From NCBI GenBank assembly GCA_002751075.1, contig NAOQ01000058.1, positions 161,249 to 217,694 of the forward strand: a stretch of 56,446 nt of DNA, in the 5' to 3' direction. Positions within the stretch are counted from its first letter, which is position 1; each line of letters opens with the position of its first letter. Source of the stretch: Ichthyophonus hoferi (lineage: Eukaryota > Opisthokonta > Ichthyosporea > Ichthyophonida > Ichthyophonidae). This document shows positions 39,782-52,357 of the stretch, in pieces. The notes under the pieces are model-generated. The model ran no database searches. It was given only the letters and a program-made list of their open reading frames with translations, and had not been told where the DNA came from. The translations under genes were made by a program, and so were the position numbers.

Positions 39782-40411
39782 CTGCAGTGACTTAATACAA
39801 TCCTAACAATTAGGCTAAGAATTGGATTTTAAGCATATTTCCACTTTGTAAGGGGATACTCTTACGTAATCGTAGCACCTTTTACTATACTATTTTACAT
39901 GGGTTATACCTGTAGACCAGTGTGGAGATGAACTGATGCATACGTAGTACCTTTTACTATTCTTTAAAAATTAACTTAAAACTAGATTGGTTTTCAAATA
40001 TTTATTATTGTTTGCATGTATTAAAAAAAAATACCCGAAATAAATTCTGGGCAAAATATTTTATATGCTTATAAAGGATGAAGGTTTAACTGTGATAAAA
40101 ATCTCTAATGATAAATATTAAGTATCATAGTATTAAAGTAATGAACTTTAGGGAAGGTTCATTACTACTAATTAACTAGACCCATACTTTAAGTGGTGCA
40201 ATGCTTTTCTACATAATATAATCCATTCTATAATATAAAATAATATAATACGATACAATATAATTTAGTATAGTATAATATAATACAATGCAATATAAAT
40301 CAATATTAAAGTGTATTGGTGCCATAACCCTGTTAACAATCCATTGGGTAATTGATGTTATTAATAACTCTATATCAGAATGGTTGACATAATGGCTGAC
40401 CAAGTATGTAT

Positions 40412-40640
40412 GTGTCAAATATAGCTACATACATAAGATAGGTAAAGTAACTATAGTTATAAGTATTTAATTAATTAATGTTATATTTAGAAAGTATAAA
40501 GTGGTTCTGTCTGTGACAGATTTTGGACTATTAATTCTGCAGTGAGATTAAATAATGGCTATACAATTGTTTTACTAAACTCTCTGCTTCTACTGCCACA
40601 CTGAACATGAGTGAGATAATTTTTACACAGGCTAAAATTG
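40412..40640 (+). repeat. Dispersed ~270-bp repeat, copy 4
   Basis: ATAGCTACATACATAAGATA, TTATATTTAGAAAGTATAAA, GGTTCTGTCTGTGACAGATT, AACTCTCTGCTTCTACTG, GTGAGATAATTTTTACACAG and GGCTAAAATTGA align in order with copies 1 and 3. It lies in the spacer downstream of SPIDR. Confidence 0.75.
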
Positions 40641-40929
40641 ATAGCAGATATATAAGATAATGATAGCTTAACAGTATGCGTTTATGTACGTATTGCCATG
40701 CATGCCAACAAGCGGCCTTTACTACAAATGCAAGGCCCACTCATACTTATATATTCGTAAGTAAAGTGAAGGAATATAGTTTTTAGACCCTAGAAGTTAG
40801 TATCTATTGTATTCTACACAAAGTTTAGTACTGTAAAATAGAAATTCGCGGGGTATTGGCTTATTGCCAATAGGTTATTAATGAAAAACATGTATAGATT
40901 AAATGCCAGAATCAAAATTAATAGTTATA

Positions 40930-41340
40930 ATTATTGTAATTTGGATCAAAAGAGGCTAGGCCCTCTGAGCTTGTCAATCCTAATATATTATTAGAAGTTG
41001 ACTCAAGTTCGATATCCTCTGGAAATGGAGTATCATTGGGTGGAATGGCATCTGAAAAAAGGTGATTCCTCAGAGTCAGAAGATAATGAAACCCCAACTT
41101 TCTTTTTTATTCTCATAGACTGGATACGGGTGATGGATGTAAATAAAAGCCTACGTTTAGGTAATAACTTGTCTTCTGAAAAACTTAGCAATCAGTTTCT
41201 CAGCCTACAACTACAATTTCTAGTCATGCTTTAATATTGAAACAACATATTTTTACTATGTGTTCATGAGCATTTATTTAGTGTTTACTTTTTTCGGTTC
41301 TTGATACAGGCAAGAATTTTAGTTATATAGTTGCTGTCCA
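40930..41340 (-). pseudogene. Decayed duplicate of the 39347-39781 reading frame
   Basis: Minus-strand sequence alignable with 39347-39781 over most of its length, including the upstream intron stretch around GTATCAAGAAC. The translation keeps SEDKLLPKRRLLF, ITRIQSMRIKKKV and SSDSEES but has in-frame stops on both sides of that block (about 41193 and 41032) and no open tail. It looks like a tandem copy that has lost coding capacity. What is kept marks the part of the family that was under constraint. Confidence 0.5.
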
Positions 41341-41625
41341 GCCATGTTAGAGGTCGCCTGGTCTGTACTGGTGCGAACTGGGATTAAGGGGTGTGGGCTT
41401 ATCGGTGGCTTGGCGTAGAGAGGTAGGGGTGAATAACCATAAGGTAAACGGTAGGAGTTAGGGGTGGATAGTGGGATAACTAACTAACACATACATTAAC
41501 TAAAAAATTAGATTCAAAATCAGATTGGAATGGGAATGGGACCGGCGCACTCCGCGATTCCCGCCCGGCTTGTGTATGATCTGGGGGTCTGTCTATGCGC
41601 CTAAGTTAAGTCCCCTTTAGTAATT
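41335..41625. other. GC-rich islet of unknown nature
   Basis: About 290 bp whose G+C content is visibly far above that of its surroundings, with G-rich runs (GGGATTAAGGGG, GGTAGGGGTG) and a segment around 41530-41575 containing a short inverted pair, GGGAAT and ATTCCC. I recognise no tRNA, rRNA, SINE or gene. It could be an insertion from elsewhere in the genome, an unannotated RNA gene or a regulatory element. Confidence 0.5.
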
Positions 41626-43058
41626 ATTTGACAATAATTATAGATACCCTCTGATTGTCGTCCTCTGGTTGGCGTTTAACACCAATCCAAGATTTTCATT
41701 GCTTGGCACATTTGTTTATTTTACATAACTATTTGCTTGCTCAGATGCAATAATTGCTAATAATATTAAATGAATCCAAAATAGACTAATTATTTGATTG
41801 GCTGTAGGGTACTGCTGTAAGTTATTTTTCGAGTTGAAAGAGACGGACATACACTCCGAGTCATTGTGGAAGGCATGATTTTCTCAATATAACTCTCATC
41901 ATTGGCACATTAACATTTATTTTAAGCAATAAAAAAAAACGAGTGACTCAAAAAAAAAAAAACACACACACACACACGTCATCCTTGTATAGGTTGACAA
42001 TTAAACCCATCTACAATTCATTTGTTGTTATAATGTATTAGGTGATATAGCAAACTAATAAATCAAGCAAATATCCAGCTCCAATAAATTATAGTATCTT
42101 ACATTATATTCTATATATTTATATTTATATTATGCTGGTATTTGCTTAATTAATGGGTTCAGATAATATCTTTTAACAAAATAAATTTGAAGGCTAGTGA
42201 AAACAAAATTTGATTTACGTATGTGCAAAGGTATATATTATAATGGTAACTATATATACAGAACATCTGTATGAATATATAAATATATCTCATACACGTC
42301 TAGTGGCTTTAGATTCCATCCAACTGTATGTTTATTTAATTTAATATAATATAATATAATATAATATAATTTTAATTTTTTAAAAAATTCAACTTTTAGT
42401 TCCCTGTAAACCCATATGCGCGATTGTATGATCTAATCTATACGTACTCAAACATCAGTTGGGTGTAGTATGTAAAACGTTTTGAGTGTGTTATCAATAT
42501 AAAACTGTCATAAAAATATAAAAATATGGTGCAACAACATTAAAAATATATACAGTGAAAATGTGACAATAAATTATAATAATATATATTATTATATTAT
42601 ATATTATAACAGTATAACGATAATAAAATAAAAAGCCAATAACCAGTGCCCATACATACGCCATTTATTTATCTATATATAATTAGTTAGTTATACATAC
42701 GTGGTTTTTAGTGTTATGATCATATTTGTTATATTATTATATTATTATATTAATATACGTTATATATATATATATATATATAGTTAAACACAATTTTAAA
42801 TATAGATGCACCAGGTCCGTTAACTAAACCTTTATAAACAATATGTCTATAATGCCATATGCAGTTTCTATATACCTTTTATACTGTTCTTACCGTAACT
42901 TGAAAACATAAATATAAAACCATAAACAATTTCATGTCCTTTGTATTTCAAACCCCGTTTAAAAAAACCAGAGCTAAATACGGCACAACAAAGATACATT
43001 TTCCTTATAGCAGTAAATAAAGTAAAATAAAGTATACATAATAAGTATACAATAAAAA

Positions 43059-43639
43059 ATGGGTATTCTATCAAGTTGTTTTATTTGTATAGAGAACGAT
43101 CTACGGACAGGCCAACGAGCAACACCTTTAATAACTCCTTCACAGGTACGAAGGAAATTAGTGTTATTTTTTTTTTCCAGTAAAACTTTTCGATGTTGTG
43201 TATGCACAACATACTGCCTTGGTTGTGGATATTGATATGTTTTATGTTATACGGTTGCATTGTGTTGCAAATTTTGTACTTTTTTTTTTTGGATGTTTGT
43301 GTCGTTGTGCTTTTTGGTTATAGTTATAGTTTGGGCTATGTAGTTAGATGTGGTAGTGTGGCTAAAATATATTTTATAGATGTATCTAAGCTTGAGGTGC
43401 CGGTATAAATGTGTGTATGTATCAAATTATTATTTTTTGAGTAGGGTTTAGAATTTCTCCTACCCTTTATACTTTATATTCTTTATTTATATGTTTCTGT
43501 TTATGTATAAGCTGCCATATATAAGTGTATTTAGGGCGAAAGAAAAGAGATATATATACCCACAAACACATACACACATATACATGTACATATATGCATT
43601 ATATTATATTTTATTATATTCCTTTATTTCATATTATTT

Positions 43640-43671
<32 letters not shown>

Positions 43672-44244
43672 AATACATCCATAGTTTAATATACAAGCAA
43701 ANNNNNNNNNNNNNNNNNNNNNNNNNNNNNNNNNNNNNNNNNNNNNNNNNNNNNNNNNNNNNNNNNNNNNNNNNNNNNNNNNNNNNNNNNNNNNNNNNNN
43801 NNNNNNNNNNNNNNNNNNNNNNNNNNNNNNNNNNNNNNNNNNNNNNNNNNNNNNNNNNNNNNNNNNNNNNNNNNNNNNNNNNNNNNNNNNNNNNNNNNNN
43901 NNNNNNNNNNNNNNNNNNNNNNNNNNNNNNNNNNNNNNNNNNNNNNNNNNNNNNNNNNNNNNNNNNNNNNNNNNNNNNNNNNNNNNNNNNNNNNNNNNNN
44001 NNNNNNNNNNNNNNNNNNNNNNNNNNNNNNNNNNNNNNNNNNNNNNNNNNNNNNNNNNNNNNNNNNNNNNNNNNNNNNNNNNNNNNNNNNNNNNNNNNNN
44101 NNNNNNNNNNNNNNNNNNNNNNNNNNNNNNNNNNNNNNNNNNNNNNNNNNNNNNNNNNNNNNNNNNNNNNNNNNNNNNNNNNNNNNNNNNNNNNNNNNNN
44201 NNNNNNNNNNNNNNNNNNNNNNNNNNNNNNNNNNNNNNNNNNNN

Positions 44245-44283
<39 letters not shown>

Positions 44284-46087
44284 CATCCATAGTTTAATAT
44301 ACAAGCAAAGATATAAACATCTCAAACGAACACGAACAATGGTAAAGGAGGGTTCACGTAGTCTCTTTCTTATTGGTTACTTAATAGGTCCTAGCCAATT
44401 AGAAATAAAATACTATGGCGATCCTTAACTCTCTCTTTAACTACTGGTTAAAATCCATTCTAGTGAATGACAGGTAGATATATATAGAAGCATATATCTA
44501 CCAATGGAAACAGAAATAGCATACGTAGCCAATCATAATACTATCATGAACCTACACACATTACTATATATAGTAATGCACAGAAATTTTATTTTTATCA
44601 GCCACAGTCCATATATGGTACTACCAATGCCTCATTATCCCATTCGAGACATACCTCGGAAGGCGTATACAGTTTGTATGGAACAACATCAGAGGAGAGT
44701 ACAGAGAGTCATACTATTGGCCAGCCATCACTACATTACCTAACTAGGGATGAGGTTAGTTGATTCGCTTAGTTGATTCGCTTAATTGAAATGGTGTGTT
44801 ATAATAGGGTGTTATATTTAGATATTATACTATACAGACAGACTTATTTTTGCACTTATATATATGTACAATACAGAACAATACTTGCACTCCTATGGAG
44901 CTAGACACGTACACACATACACATGCATGCATGTATTCCTCTCTACCTCTATATCTGTATAACTCTGGTACCCCTTATCCCACTACCAGTGCCTAGTGTA
45001 TCAGAATGTCAATGAAGATGAAGACCTCTTAGTGGCTCGAGCCGAACGATTGGGCCTCATTCAATTTATACCAGTAGTTGATTGGTCAAGGGAGCACCAT
45101 GGAGGATCTGGACAGGAGGAGTATGTATTGATTGTATTCATAAGTGTTTATGTGGATACGTAGGCATATATATATATGTGTGTGTGTGAAATGGAGAACA
45201 ATAGAGAGAAAAAGTGAGATCACAATAAAGATATATTCTAATATGAGGCAAGGTAGATATGTGGTTTGCATTGTATTGTATTGTATTATATTGTATTGTA
45301 TTGTATTATATTATATTGTATTGTATGGTATGAAATTGTACTGTATTACATTATATTATATGATTATTATAATTGAAACTGCAGGTCCCATGCTGATTTA
45401 CAGCTCTCCCATCCAATCACAGGTGTTCTGTTTGTATGGAGGACTACATGCCTGGGGATAAAGTGCGATTTTTACCTTGCATGCAGTAGGTTATTCTATC
45501 TATATTAGCAGTAGTGTTATTGTTATTACTATTACTATTACTATTATTATTACTATTATTGTTATTAGTATTGTTATTATTGTTACTATTACTATTATTA
45601 TTATTATTATTATTACTATTACTATTTACTATTACTATTATGATTATTATTACTTTTGCTATTATTATTATCATTATTACTATTGTTATTATTATTATTA
45701 GTGGTATGATTATTATTGTTATTATTTGTTGGTTAGTGTACAGTAAGTGAATGTATGTTTTTATTAATATCCTTATTGGCCAAGAAAGAACCGAACTATT
45801 TATGTACATACGTATAATGCATGTTTATATTTATATGTATGTTTTTATGGGCCCATCACCCTCAATTCTTAAGAGTCAACAAATATATATTACTGCCACA
45901 GTAGCAACACCGAACAATTTATTTTGTTTCCAAATTATTGTAACTCTATCAAATATTTATTTGCAGTTATTTCCATGCCGCCTGTGTAGATAGTTGGCTA
46001 GAGAGCTCCTTCACCTGCCCCATTTGCATGTTTGTTATTCCAATGGACGTTGATATACTGGCTGGAAATGTAAAAGAAATGATGTAG
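43059..46087 (+). CDS. RNF11: RNF11-like RING-H2 E3 ubiquitin ligase
   Basis: Probable membrane-anchored E3 ubiquitin ligase. Exons 43059-43145, 44602-44754, 44990-45120, 45423-45485 and 45967-46087 join in phase and encode about 184 residues; human RNF11 has 154. The N terminus MGILSSCFIC offers a Gly2 myristoylation site with Cys residues suited to palmitoylation, as in RNF11 (MGNCLKSP). AERLGLIQFIP matches the RNF11 helix AQRIGLIQHLP just before the RING. The RING-H2 is complete: ECSVCMEDYMPGDKVRF, LPCMHYFHAACVDSWL, SSFTCPICM, with all eight Cys/His ligands. The usual PPxY motif, which recruits WW-domain NEDD4 ligases, is not seen; exon 2 instead carries a Ser/Thr-rich segment with two SIYGTT/SLYGTT units. 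Intron 1 contains a 543-base gap that could hide a phase-0 exon. Family call is strong, orthology fairly strong. Confidence 0.92.
43702..44244. other. Assembly gap (543 N) with duplicated edges
   Basis: About 65 bases before the gap (a TA run and the segment ATACATCCATAGTTTAAT) are repeated immediately after it, differing mainly in TA-run length. As at the other gap, this is best explained by unmerged contig ends at a microsatellite. Confidence 0.95.
45269..45352. repeat. TATTG pentanucleotide microsatellite in RNF11 intron 3
   Basis: Imperfect tandem TTGTA/TTATA units between RNF11 exons 3 and 4, similar in unit to the one in SPIDR intron 11. Confidence 0.9.
45514..45722. repeat. Imperfect TTA/CTA trinucleotide array in RNF11 intron 4
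   Basis: About 200 bp of three-base periodicity with scattered C and G. It yields long Leu- or Ile-rich readings on one strand and Asn-rich readings on the other, none of them genes. It lies directly downstream of the donor of the fourth RNF11 exon. Confidence 0.9.
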
Positions 46088-48073
46088 TGGTTTGGTTGTC
46101 GTGCCAACTTATGTAATATATAATTTTTATGATAGTAGTGTACAAATATAGGTATAGATATATAGATATATGCTTATATATGTTTGGGATTGTAACTGTG
46201 GATGTATTTTTAAACAAATAGCTGTTGTTAATTCGTTGGATTTGACCAATGGAACTAATAGTAATTAGGGAAATTTACCATGCATCTGTACGACATTGCT
46301 CGGTTTGTAGTGATTTCAATTAGCCTGTTATGTTTTTTTAAAATTTCAAAATAGTATTCACGAATGAGAATAAATTACGATTTCTGTTCCAATTGACATT
46401 AAATCTTATTGAGCTAAATATGTTGCGAATGTGCATAGGGGCGTCAATATTATTGGTTGATTGTAATGTGTGATTGACTGGTTAGGATACACCTACGCTT
46501 GATAAAATACTTGTACATACATCTAGCTAGGTGTACACGTCATATACATATTACAGTTAAATACTTGCTTTTTAATTTCCTATACACATTTTTTTCTTCT
46601 TTTTCTTTCACTAGTACAACTTATAAGTATTTACCTACCCAATTGAAGCCAAACCTTAACTGTTAACAAGTGCATTTTTACTGGTCTCCTATACCTATAA
46701 ATACCATCTTCTCTCGTATATATACTGGTATAGGCCTCCAATTGTTACGGTGGCTATCTGACCAATTAGCACTTTGTTTATACTTGAGACTAGAATTCCT
46801 CTTTTTTCTTGATTTTAATTGTAACTTGTTGATAATCTAATATTAATCAATATGAAAATTTAGGTGTGAGGGGGTTCTAACAGTACGAAATGATCTGAAC
46901 TATGTCGGTACAAAACAGAATTAACCATACTGGGTAGAATAGTATGACCAATTATAATTTAATGTTAATAGTTGGCCAATAGAGAACGAGTTATCCAAAG
47001 TTACTATCAATACTTTTTGTTAAGAACAAATAATAAAAACCTATTAGATCTCCCCATCTTAACTGCAATTGGCTACCATATTTTTATGTTCGAATTAACC
47101 TTGTCCAGTTAGTGCTTTAACCGATCAGATAAGATGCCATTAATTACTATCAACTTCTTGAATCAATTCTCCCAGGTTGTAAATATCATTATATGCTTAT
47201 AACACATGAAACCATCATGGCTATTGCAATTACTATAATTACGATCGGTATTTTCTCCAATAAGATTTGAGAGATAAATTTAGCATTAACACTTTCACAA
47301 TATTTGATCGGCTTCTGTATCATTCAATAATCTCTCTGTGTACCTCATTGGTCAATACCCCTCCACATGACATTGTATATTTAGGCACTCATTAAAGCAA
47401 TTATTTACAGGTTCATCTAGAGTATAAATCTTCAACCATCTACCTAAACTGACTTTTTTTTTATGCCCGATCCATTTATACCAATGACATTGAATCTTTC
47501 AATCAAATAAAAAAAAGCATTGTATATCTTTTTCTCTGTTGGTCAAAACATAAAGCAGACATTATATATCTCGTAAATTATTGGTCATCTGTAGGTATGG
47601 TATAATGGTAGATCACTTCAAAGTATTTTTATTGGTTATATAATATGGGTTCTGATAGATTAAATAAATCCAAAAATAATAATGCAGTCCTCAAATCTGG
47701 TTTTCCCATGCTATATCAAGGAAACACTTTATTAAAGTAATCAGTAGCAGCAATTGGCTTACTAATATAGTTAACTCCACCACCCACTCATGCCATTAAT
47801 TGCTGTTAAATGACTTTAACTGTCATTTAACCAATATACCTATTATATAATATTTAAGAGCTATACCCTTAACTGATTAGAAGAGAATACGTGCCTGATC
47901 AAGCACCTAATACAACACTGAAATAAATTTATCTTTTATAACATTGGCTAGTGCATAACATAATAAAGCTTGACATAGTGATACACATGCTTGGTCCAAT
48001 TACAAATTTTCATATATTTCCAAATCAGTATGATGTTAAACACTAAATCAATATCACATGCATTAAAACTGGG
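46088..48073. other. Convergent intergenic region dense in CCAAT/ATTGG
   Basis: Lies between the 3' ends of the RNF11-like gene (+) and the molybdotransferase gene (-). No gene was found. By eye I count about 18 CCAAT or ATTGG pentamers in roughly 1.86 kb, several times what a composition near 30% GC would give. Confidence 0.6.
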
Positions 48074-48400
48074 CTAAAGAAGGGGCCCAATCATAATAGC
48101 CTTCACGCCGGTTCCCATAGGAACCGAGATGCTAACATCAGTTCTTGGTGGAAGCTCCAGAAGACAGTTGGCCGATCGCATACTGTAAATGAAAGAACAT
48201 AAGCAGCTGCAATTACCGAATAAATAAATAAAAATAGGCGAGACTGATACCAGCACACAAATAAATAAATTATCATTGTTCCTAAACTACAAAACAAGGC
48301 TATTAATCTTTTTTTGTGTCAAATTAATATTGGGATATACAGCATCTCTTTCAGTTTATTCTGCTATTAATGTTTGTGTACGCATGTATGTATGTGCATG

Positions 48401-48432
<32 letters not shown>

Positions 48433-51400
48433 TGTATGTATGTATGTATATATATAGACATGGATAACAGTATGGTATGTAAAATATGTGAAATAGTATA
48501 ATAGCTTGTATTTGGGTAGCATTCTATCAATTTATACGGTCAGACAGGAATACAAGATGAGGGCATAATATAAAGAAGACATTAATTAATTAAGTAATTA
48601 ATTAATAAATTGAAATATAACCATATGAAGTAAGAATTGCAAAGCTCCAGGCAAGAACAGAGCCGTACAATATTAAAACTCATATGGGGGTTAATTAATT
48701 AAGCAACTAGCAAAAGGCAATTACAAAATGCTAGATAACAATAAACATGCAATATTAAGTATCCATAGAAGCCAATTAATGAATAATTAATTAATTGCTA
48801 AAAAAATAAATTATACAAATCTAAGTAGCAACATAGGCATATTAGTAGTAAAAGTATTAGAGTAAAAAATAAAAGTAAAAATAAAAAGTAAAAGTAAAAC
48901 CTTAGTAGTCTAGAACTGCATTGGCTGCCTGTAGTATTGGCTACAAAGCATGATATCTCCGAATCCCATTGGATGTTGGACCGTTGGTATTCAGGTCGTG
49001 GGTCAAGTGAGGCATTGAATCCAAGCTAATAAATTAAAAGATTATATATATATATATATATGTGTGTTAGTTAGTACATATATATACTATACTATATTAA
49101 TAAATAAAATACAATCCAATATATCACAACATAACACAATACAACACTACACAGTACAACACATCATACCACTATACAACATAACACCGGATTAGATTAA
49201 GATGTGCCGAAAGACTTGTATATAACAAAAGAAGAAAGGGTCCAATGGTTGAGTATACACATAAAACAATTTCATGTTTAATATAGACTAGTTTCGGCAA
49301 CTAATGAATTAATTACAAATGAACCAACCCAATTTATTTATATATTTTTATATTGCACTGATAATGGGCCTAAACTAGCAGAAACTCGTCTGCATTAAAT
49401 ATAAAAATTACCACTGTCATCAACCTTGCACACTTTATTTATGTTATAAACAAGTATCAGAGCCATTGTAATTTAACCTAACAGAACATAGCACAACACA
49501 ACACAACAGTCCACACATACCTTCACATCCACTGTTGGTAGTGCTGGTTTCGGATAGCCAGCCATTTTCCTATCAAAGACATTGCATTAGTTTTGATATT
49601 ACAACCAACATGTGGTAATCATAATCCTATTGTATGTATACAAAACATACCAATATACACATACCTATATATCATCTAATATATTCTAGCTCTCTCCTAG
49701 TTGCTATTGGATACGTCTAGTACAGATCAATCAAGGTATTAGGCATTGGTATTAAGTATAATAGTATGATAGTGCATAAAATGGCAGGATAACAGGGTAG
49801 TATAATAGGATAATAGTATGATGGCATAATGGTGTAATAACATAATGATATGGTAGTATGATAGTCTACCGGAAATATGATCTTATATTACATATAATAG
49901 TATGAATATAGTAGTGTTGGTATCGTAGTATAACAATACAATGGAATAACGGTATTATGATCCTATATTATATATATACAAGAGCAATAAGGTCACCATA
50001 CATAGACAATAAGCCTTAGTTTATATACCTATATACCCTACATTTCATTAATAAAATATACAGTTTAAATGCTCATATTCCCGCTGATGTTAAAGGTAAA
50101 TATAGCTAGGAGTACATTAAGTAAACTGTCCTATACAGAATAACCTATGTAGATTGTTCAAATATATTTAGCTAGCATTAATAAATATTATTCAATTATA
50201 TATACGCACAAGTACAGTGGATTAAATGGAAATAAAGATACGATTGGATGAAAAAGAGGATAGAATAATAGGTATGTACAAGGGCACTTTATAGTATAGT
50301 ATAGTATAGTATAGTATAGTATAATATAATACAGCATAATATCGTATAATATAGTAGAGTATAGTATAGTATAATATAGTATAATATAATATAGTATAGT
50401 ATAATATAGTAGAGCATAGTATCGTATAGTATAGGACAATATAGCACAAGATGTTAAAGTAGAGTGTAAGACACGATGAGATAATACACATAATATAATA
50501 TAATATAGTACAAAATAATATAACAGAATCTAATAACAAACAAAACAATACAATTCATTTCAATACAATAGCCAATAATATAAACAACACATATGCCTAA
50601 CGGCACATGATTAATACCCAGCGCACCAGAGGCTAAACCACCAATCATATACTCCCTTTAAAAGACACATGTACCATATATAGCTAACCTAATTACAGGA
50701 TGAACAAAGAGATGGAATGTAACAGCAGCAGACACTGGGTTGCCAGGCAACCCAAATACTAATAGAGGTGAGGCTGCCTCACGTTCAATGGTGGCAAAGG
50801 TGGTCGGTTTTCTGAAAATTCATAGAAAGGGAATAAATGATTGACCAGTGGCACGTCTTGTATATGAAATTTCATTTTGCATACTATAAATCCCTCGTAT
50901 TCTTAATTAATTACTTATAAACCATTCAGTAGGTACATATAAAGATCTATAATCTTGATCACAGATATCACCCTCGTCCAATCGCGTATACACATTACAC
51001 TTTAAATGGTTTTCGCATTATGCTTATTTTTGGTTCAGTTGTGTTTATTGTCCAATTAAATACTGACATATATTCACTACATCCCCAAATATTGAGAATT
51101 CACTGGTCATCTAGTTAATATTAATTATTGATTGGGAGGCTATAAAAAGGGCTAGGCCACCGTTTAAGCCTATTGGCATATAATCTCCATAAAAATTCAG
51201 TAATAGCTATAATATTTTAAAGGTTTATATGACCAATCGTGCCATATCTTTATAGGAAAGGAGATAACTCTGCAACCCACAACACATACATACATATATA
51301 TATACCATACTATAATATGAACAATACCGATATCTCTTAGCCACAACCTGCTTATACCAGACATATATACAACGTCACATTCAAGGATATATATATATCC

Positions 51401-52315
51401 ACCAATAACCTACCTATATCTATTTATACACACCAACAACTTATCTATATCTGTATATATACCAATAATCTACACATATATATTTATATCCACCAATAAC
51501 CTACCTATATCTATTTATACACACCAACAACTTATCTATATCTGTATATATACCAATAATCTACACATATATATTTATATCCACCAATAACCTACCTATA
51601 CATATATACATATGCCCATAACCTGCCTATATCTTTCTACACACACCAATAGCTTACCCTGGTTTCATAAAAACTCTCCCAAAATGAATGGTGGCCTCCA
51701 ATTGGTCTTCCAATACACACTTGACCAGGTCTCTCTCCCCCATTGACACACCTGATAATGTACCAATGAATAAGTGATTATGATAGTCATGCGTTATGGC
51801 ATGATCGGATAGGCTATGATATGATATAAAAGGTAGTATTATCCAATTAGATCAACGTATACAGTCAAAGTATATAGGTCGGTTGAGTATTATATAGTTT
51901 GTGCCTATGGCAACCAATTCACCCAATAGAACAGGCTCCCTCCATCATCACTACCTATATTCGGATAGATAAACAACATTATGTATCTAAAAGCACAAAG
52001 TGCGAGTAACAGACTATTAATACATTTATTACAGCCAATCATATATATGTATACAATAATGATTATATAATTCTCCAATCAAAGATAAGACAATAGACAT
52101 AAACAGCAATATATATGCTTAAAAAACCCACAAACCTCTACAATAAAGGGAAGGTATATATGTAGAGCACCTTATATGTGACACTAAAATGAAAGTTGAA
52201 ACTTCAACTTACCCCCTGTGGAAATTATAATGTCTACCATATCCAATGACGATCTCAATCTTTCTTCCAGGGATTCCCTCCTGAACCAATCATAAATGCG
52301 ATTTAGAACATAAGA

Positions 52316-52357
<42 letters not shown>

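Larger units (their letters stand above)
38655..43058. other. Gene-poor spacer between SPIDR and RNF11
   Basis: AT-rich DNA holding two related minus-strand reading frames at 39347-39781 and 40930-41340, one dispersed repeat copy (about 40412-40640), a GC-rich islet (41335-41625) and AT/TAATA simple repeats (42340-42370, 42760-42782). Nothing else with splice or frame support was seen. Confidence 0.6.

Noticed and set aside
43491-44325. Long open frames running through the second N run on both strands
   Set aside because: They consist of TA-microsatellite Tyr/Ile codons plus unknown bases and carry no real coding sequence.
45444-45809. Leu-rich, Ile-rich and Asn-rich open frames
   Set aside because: All arise from one imperfect TTA trinucleotide array inside an RNF11-like intron.
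50188-50548. Tyr/Ile-rich minus-strand open frames
   Set aside because: Product of a TATAG pentanucleotide array in an intron; no splice or family support.
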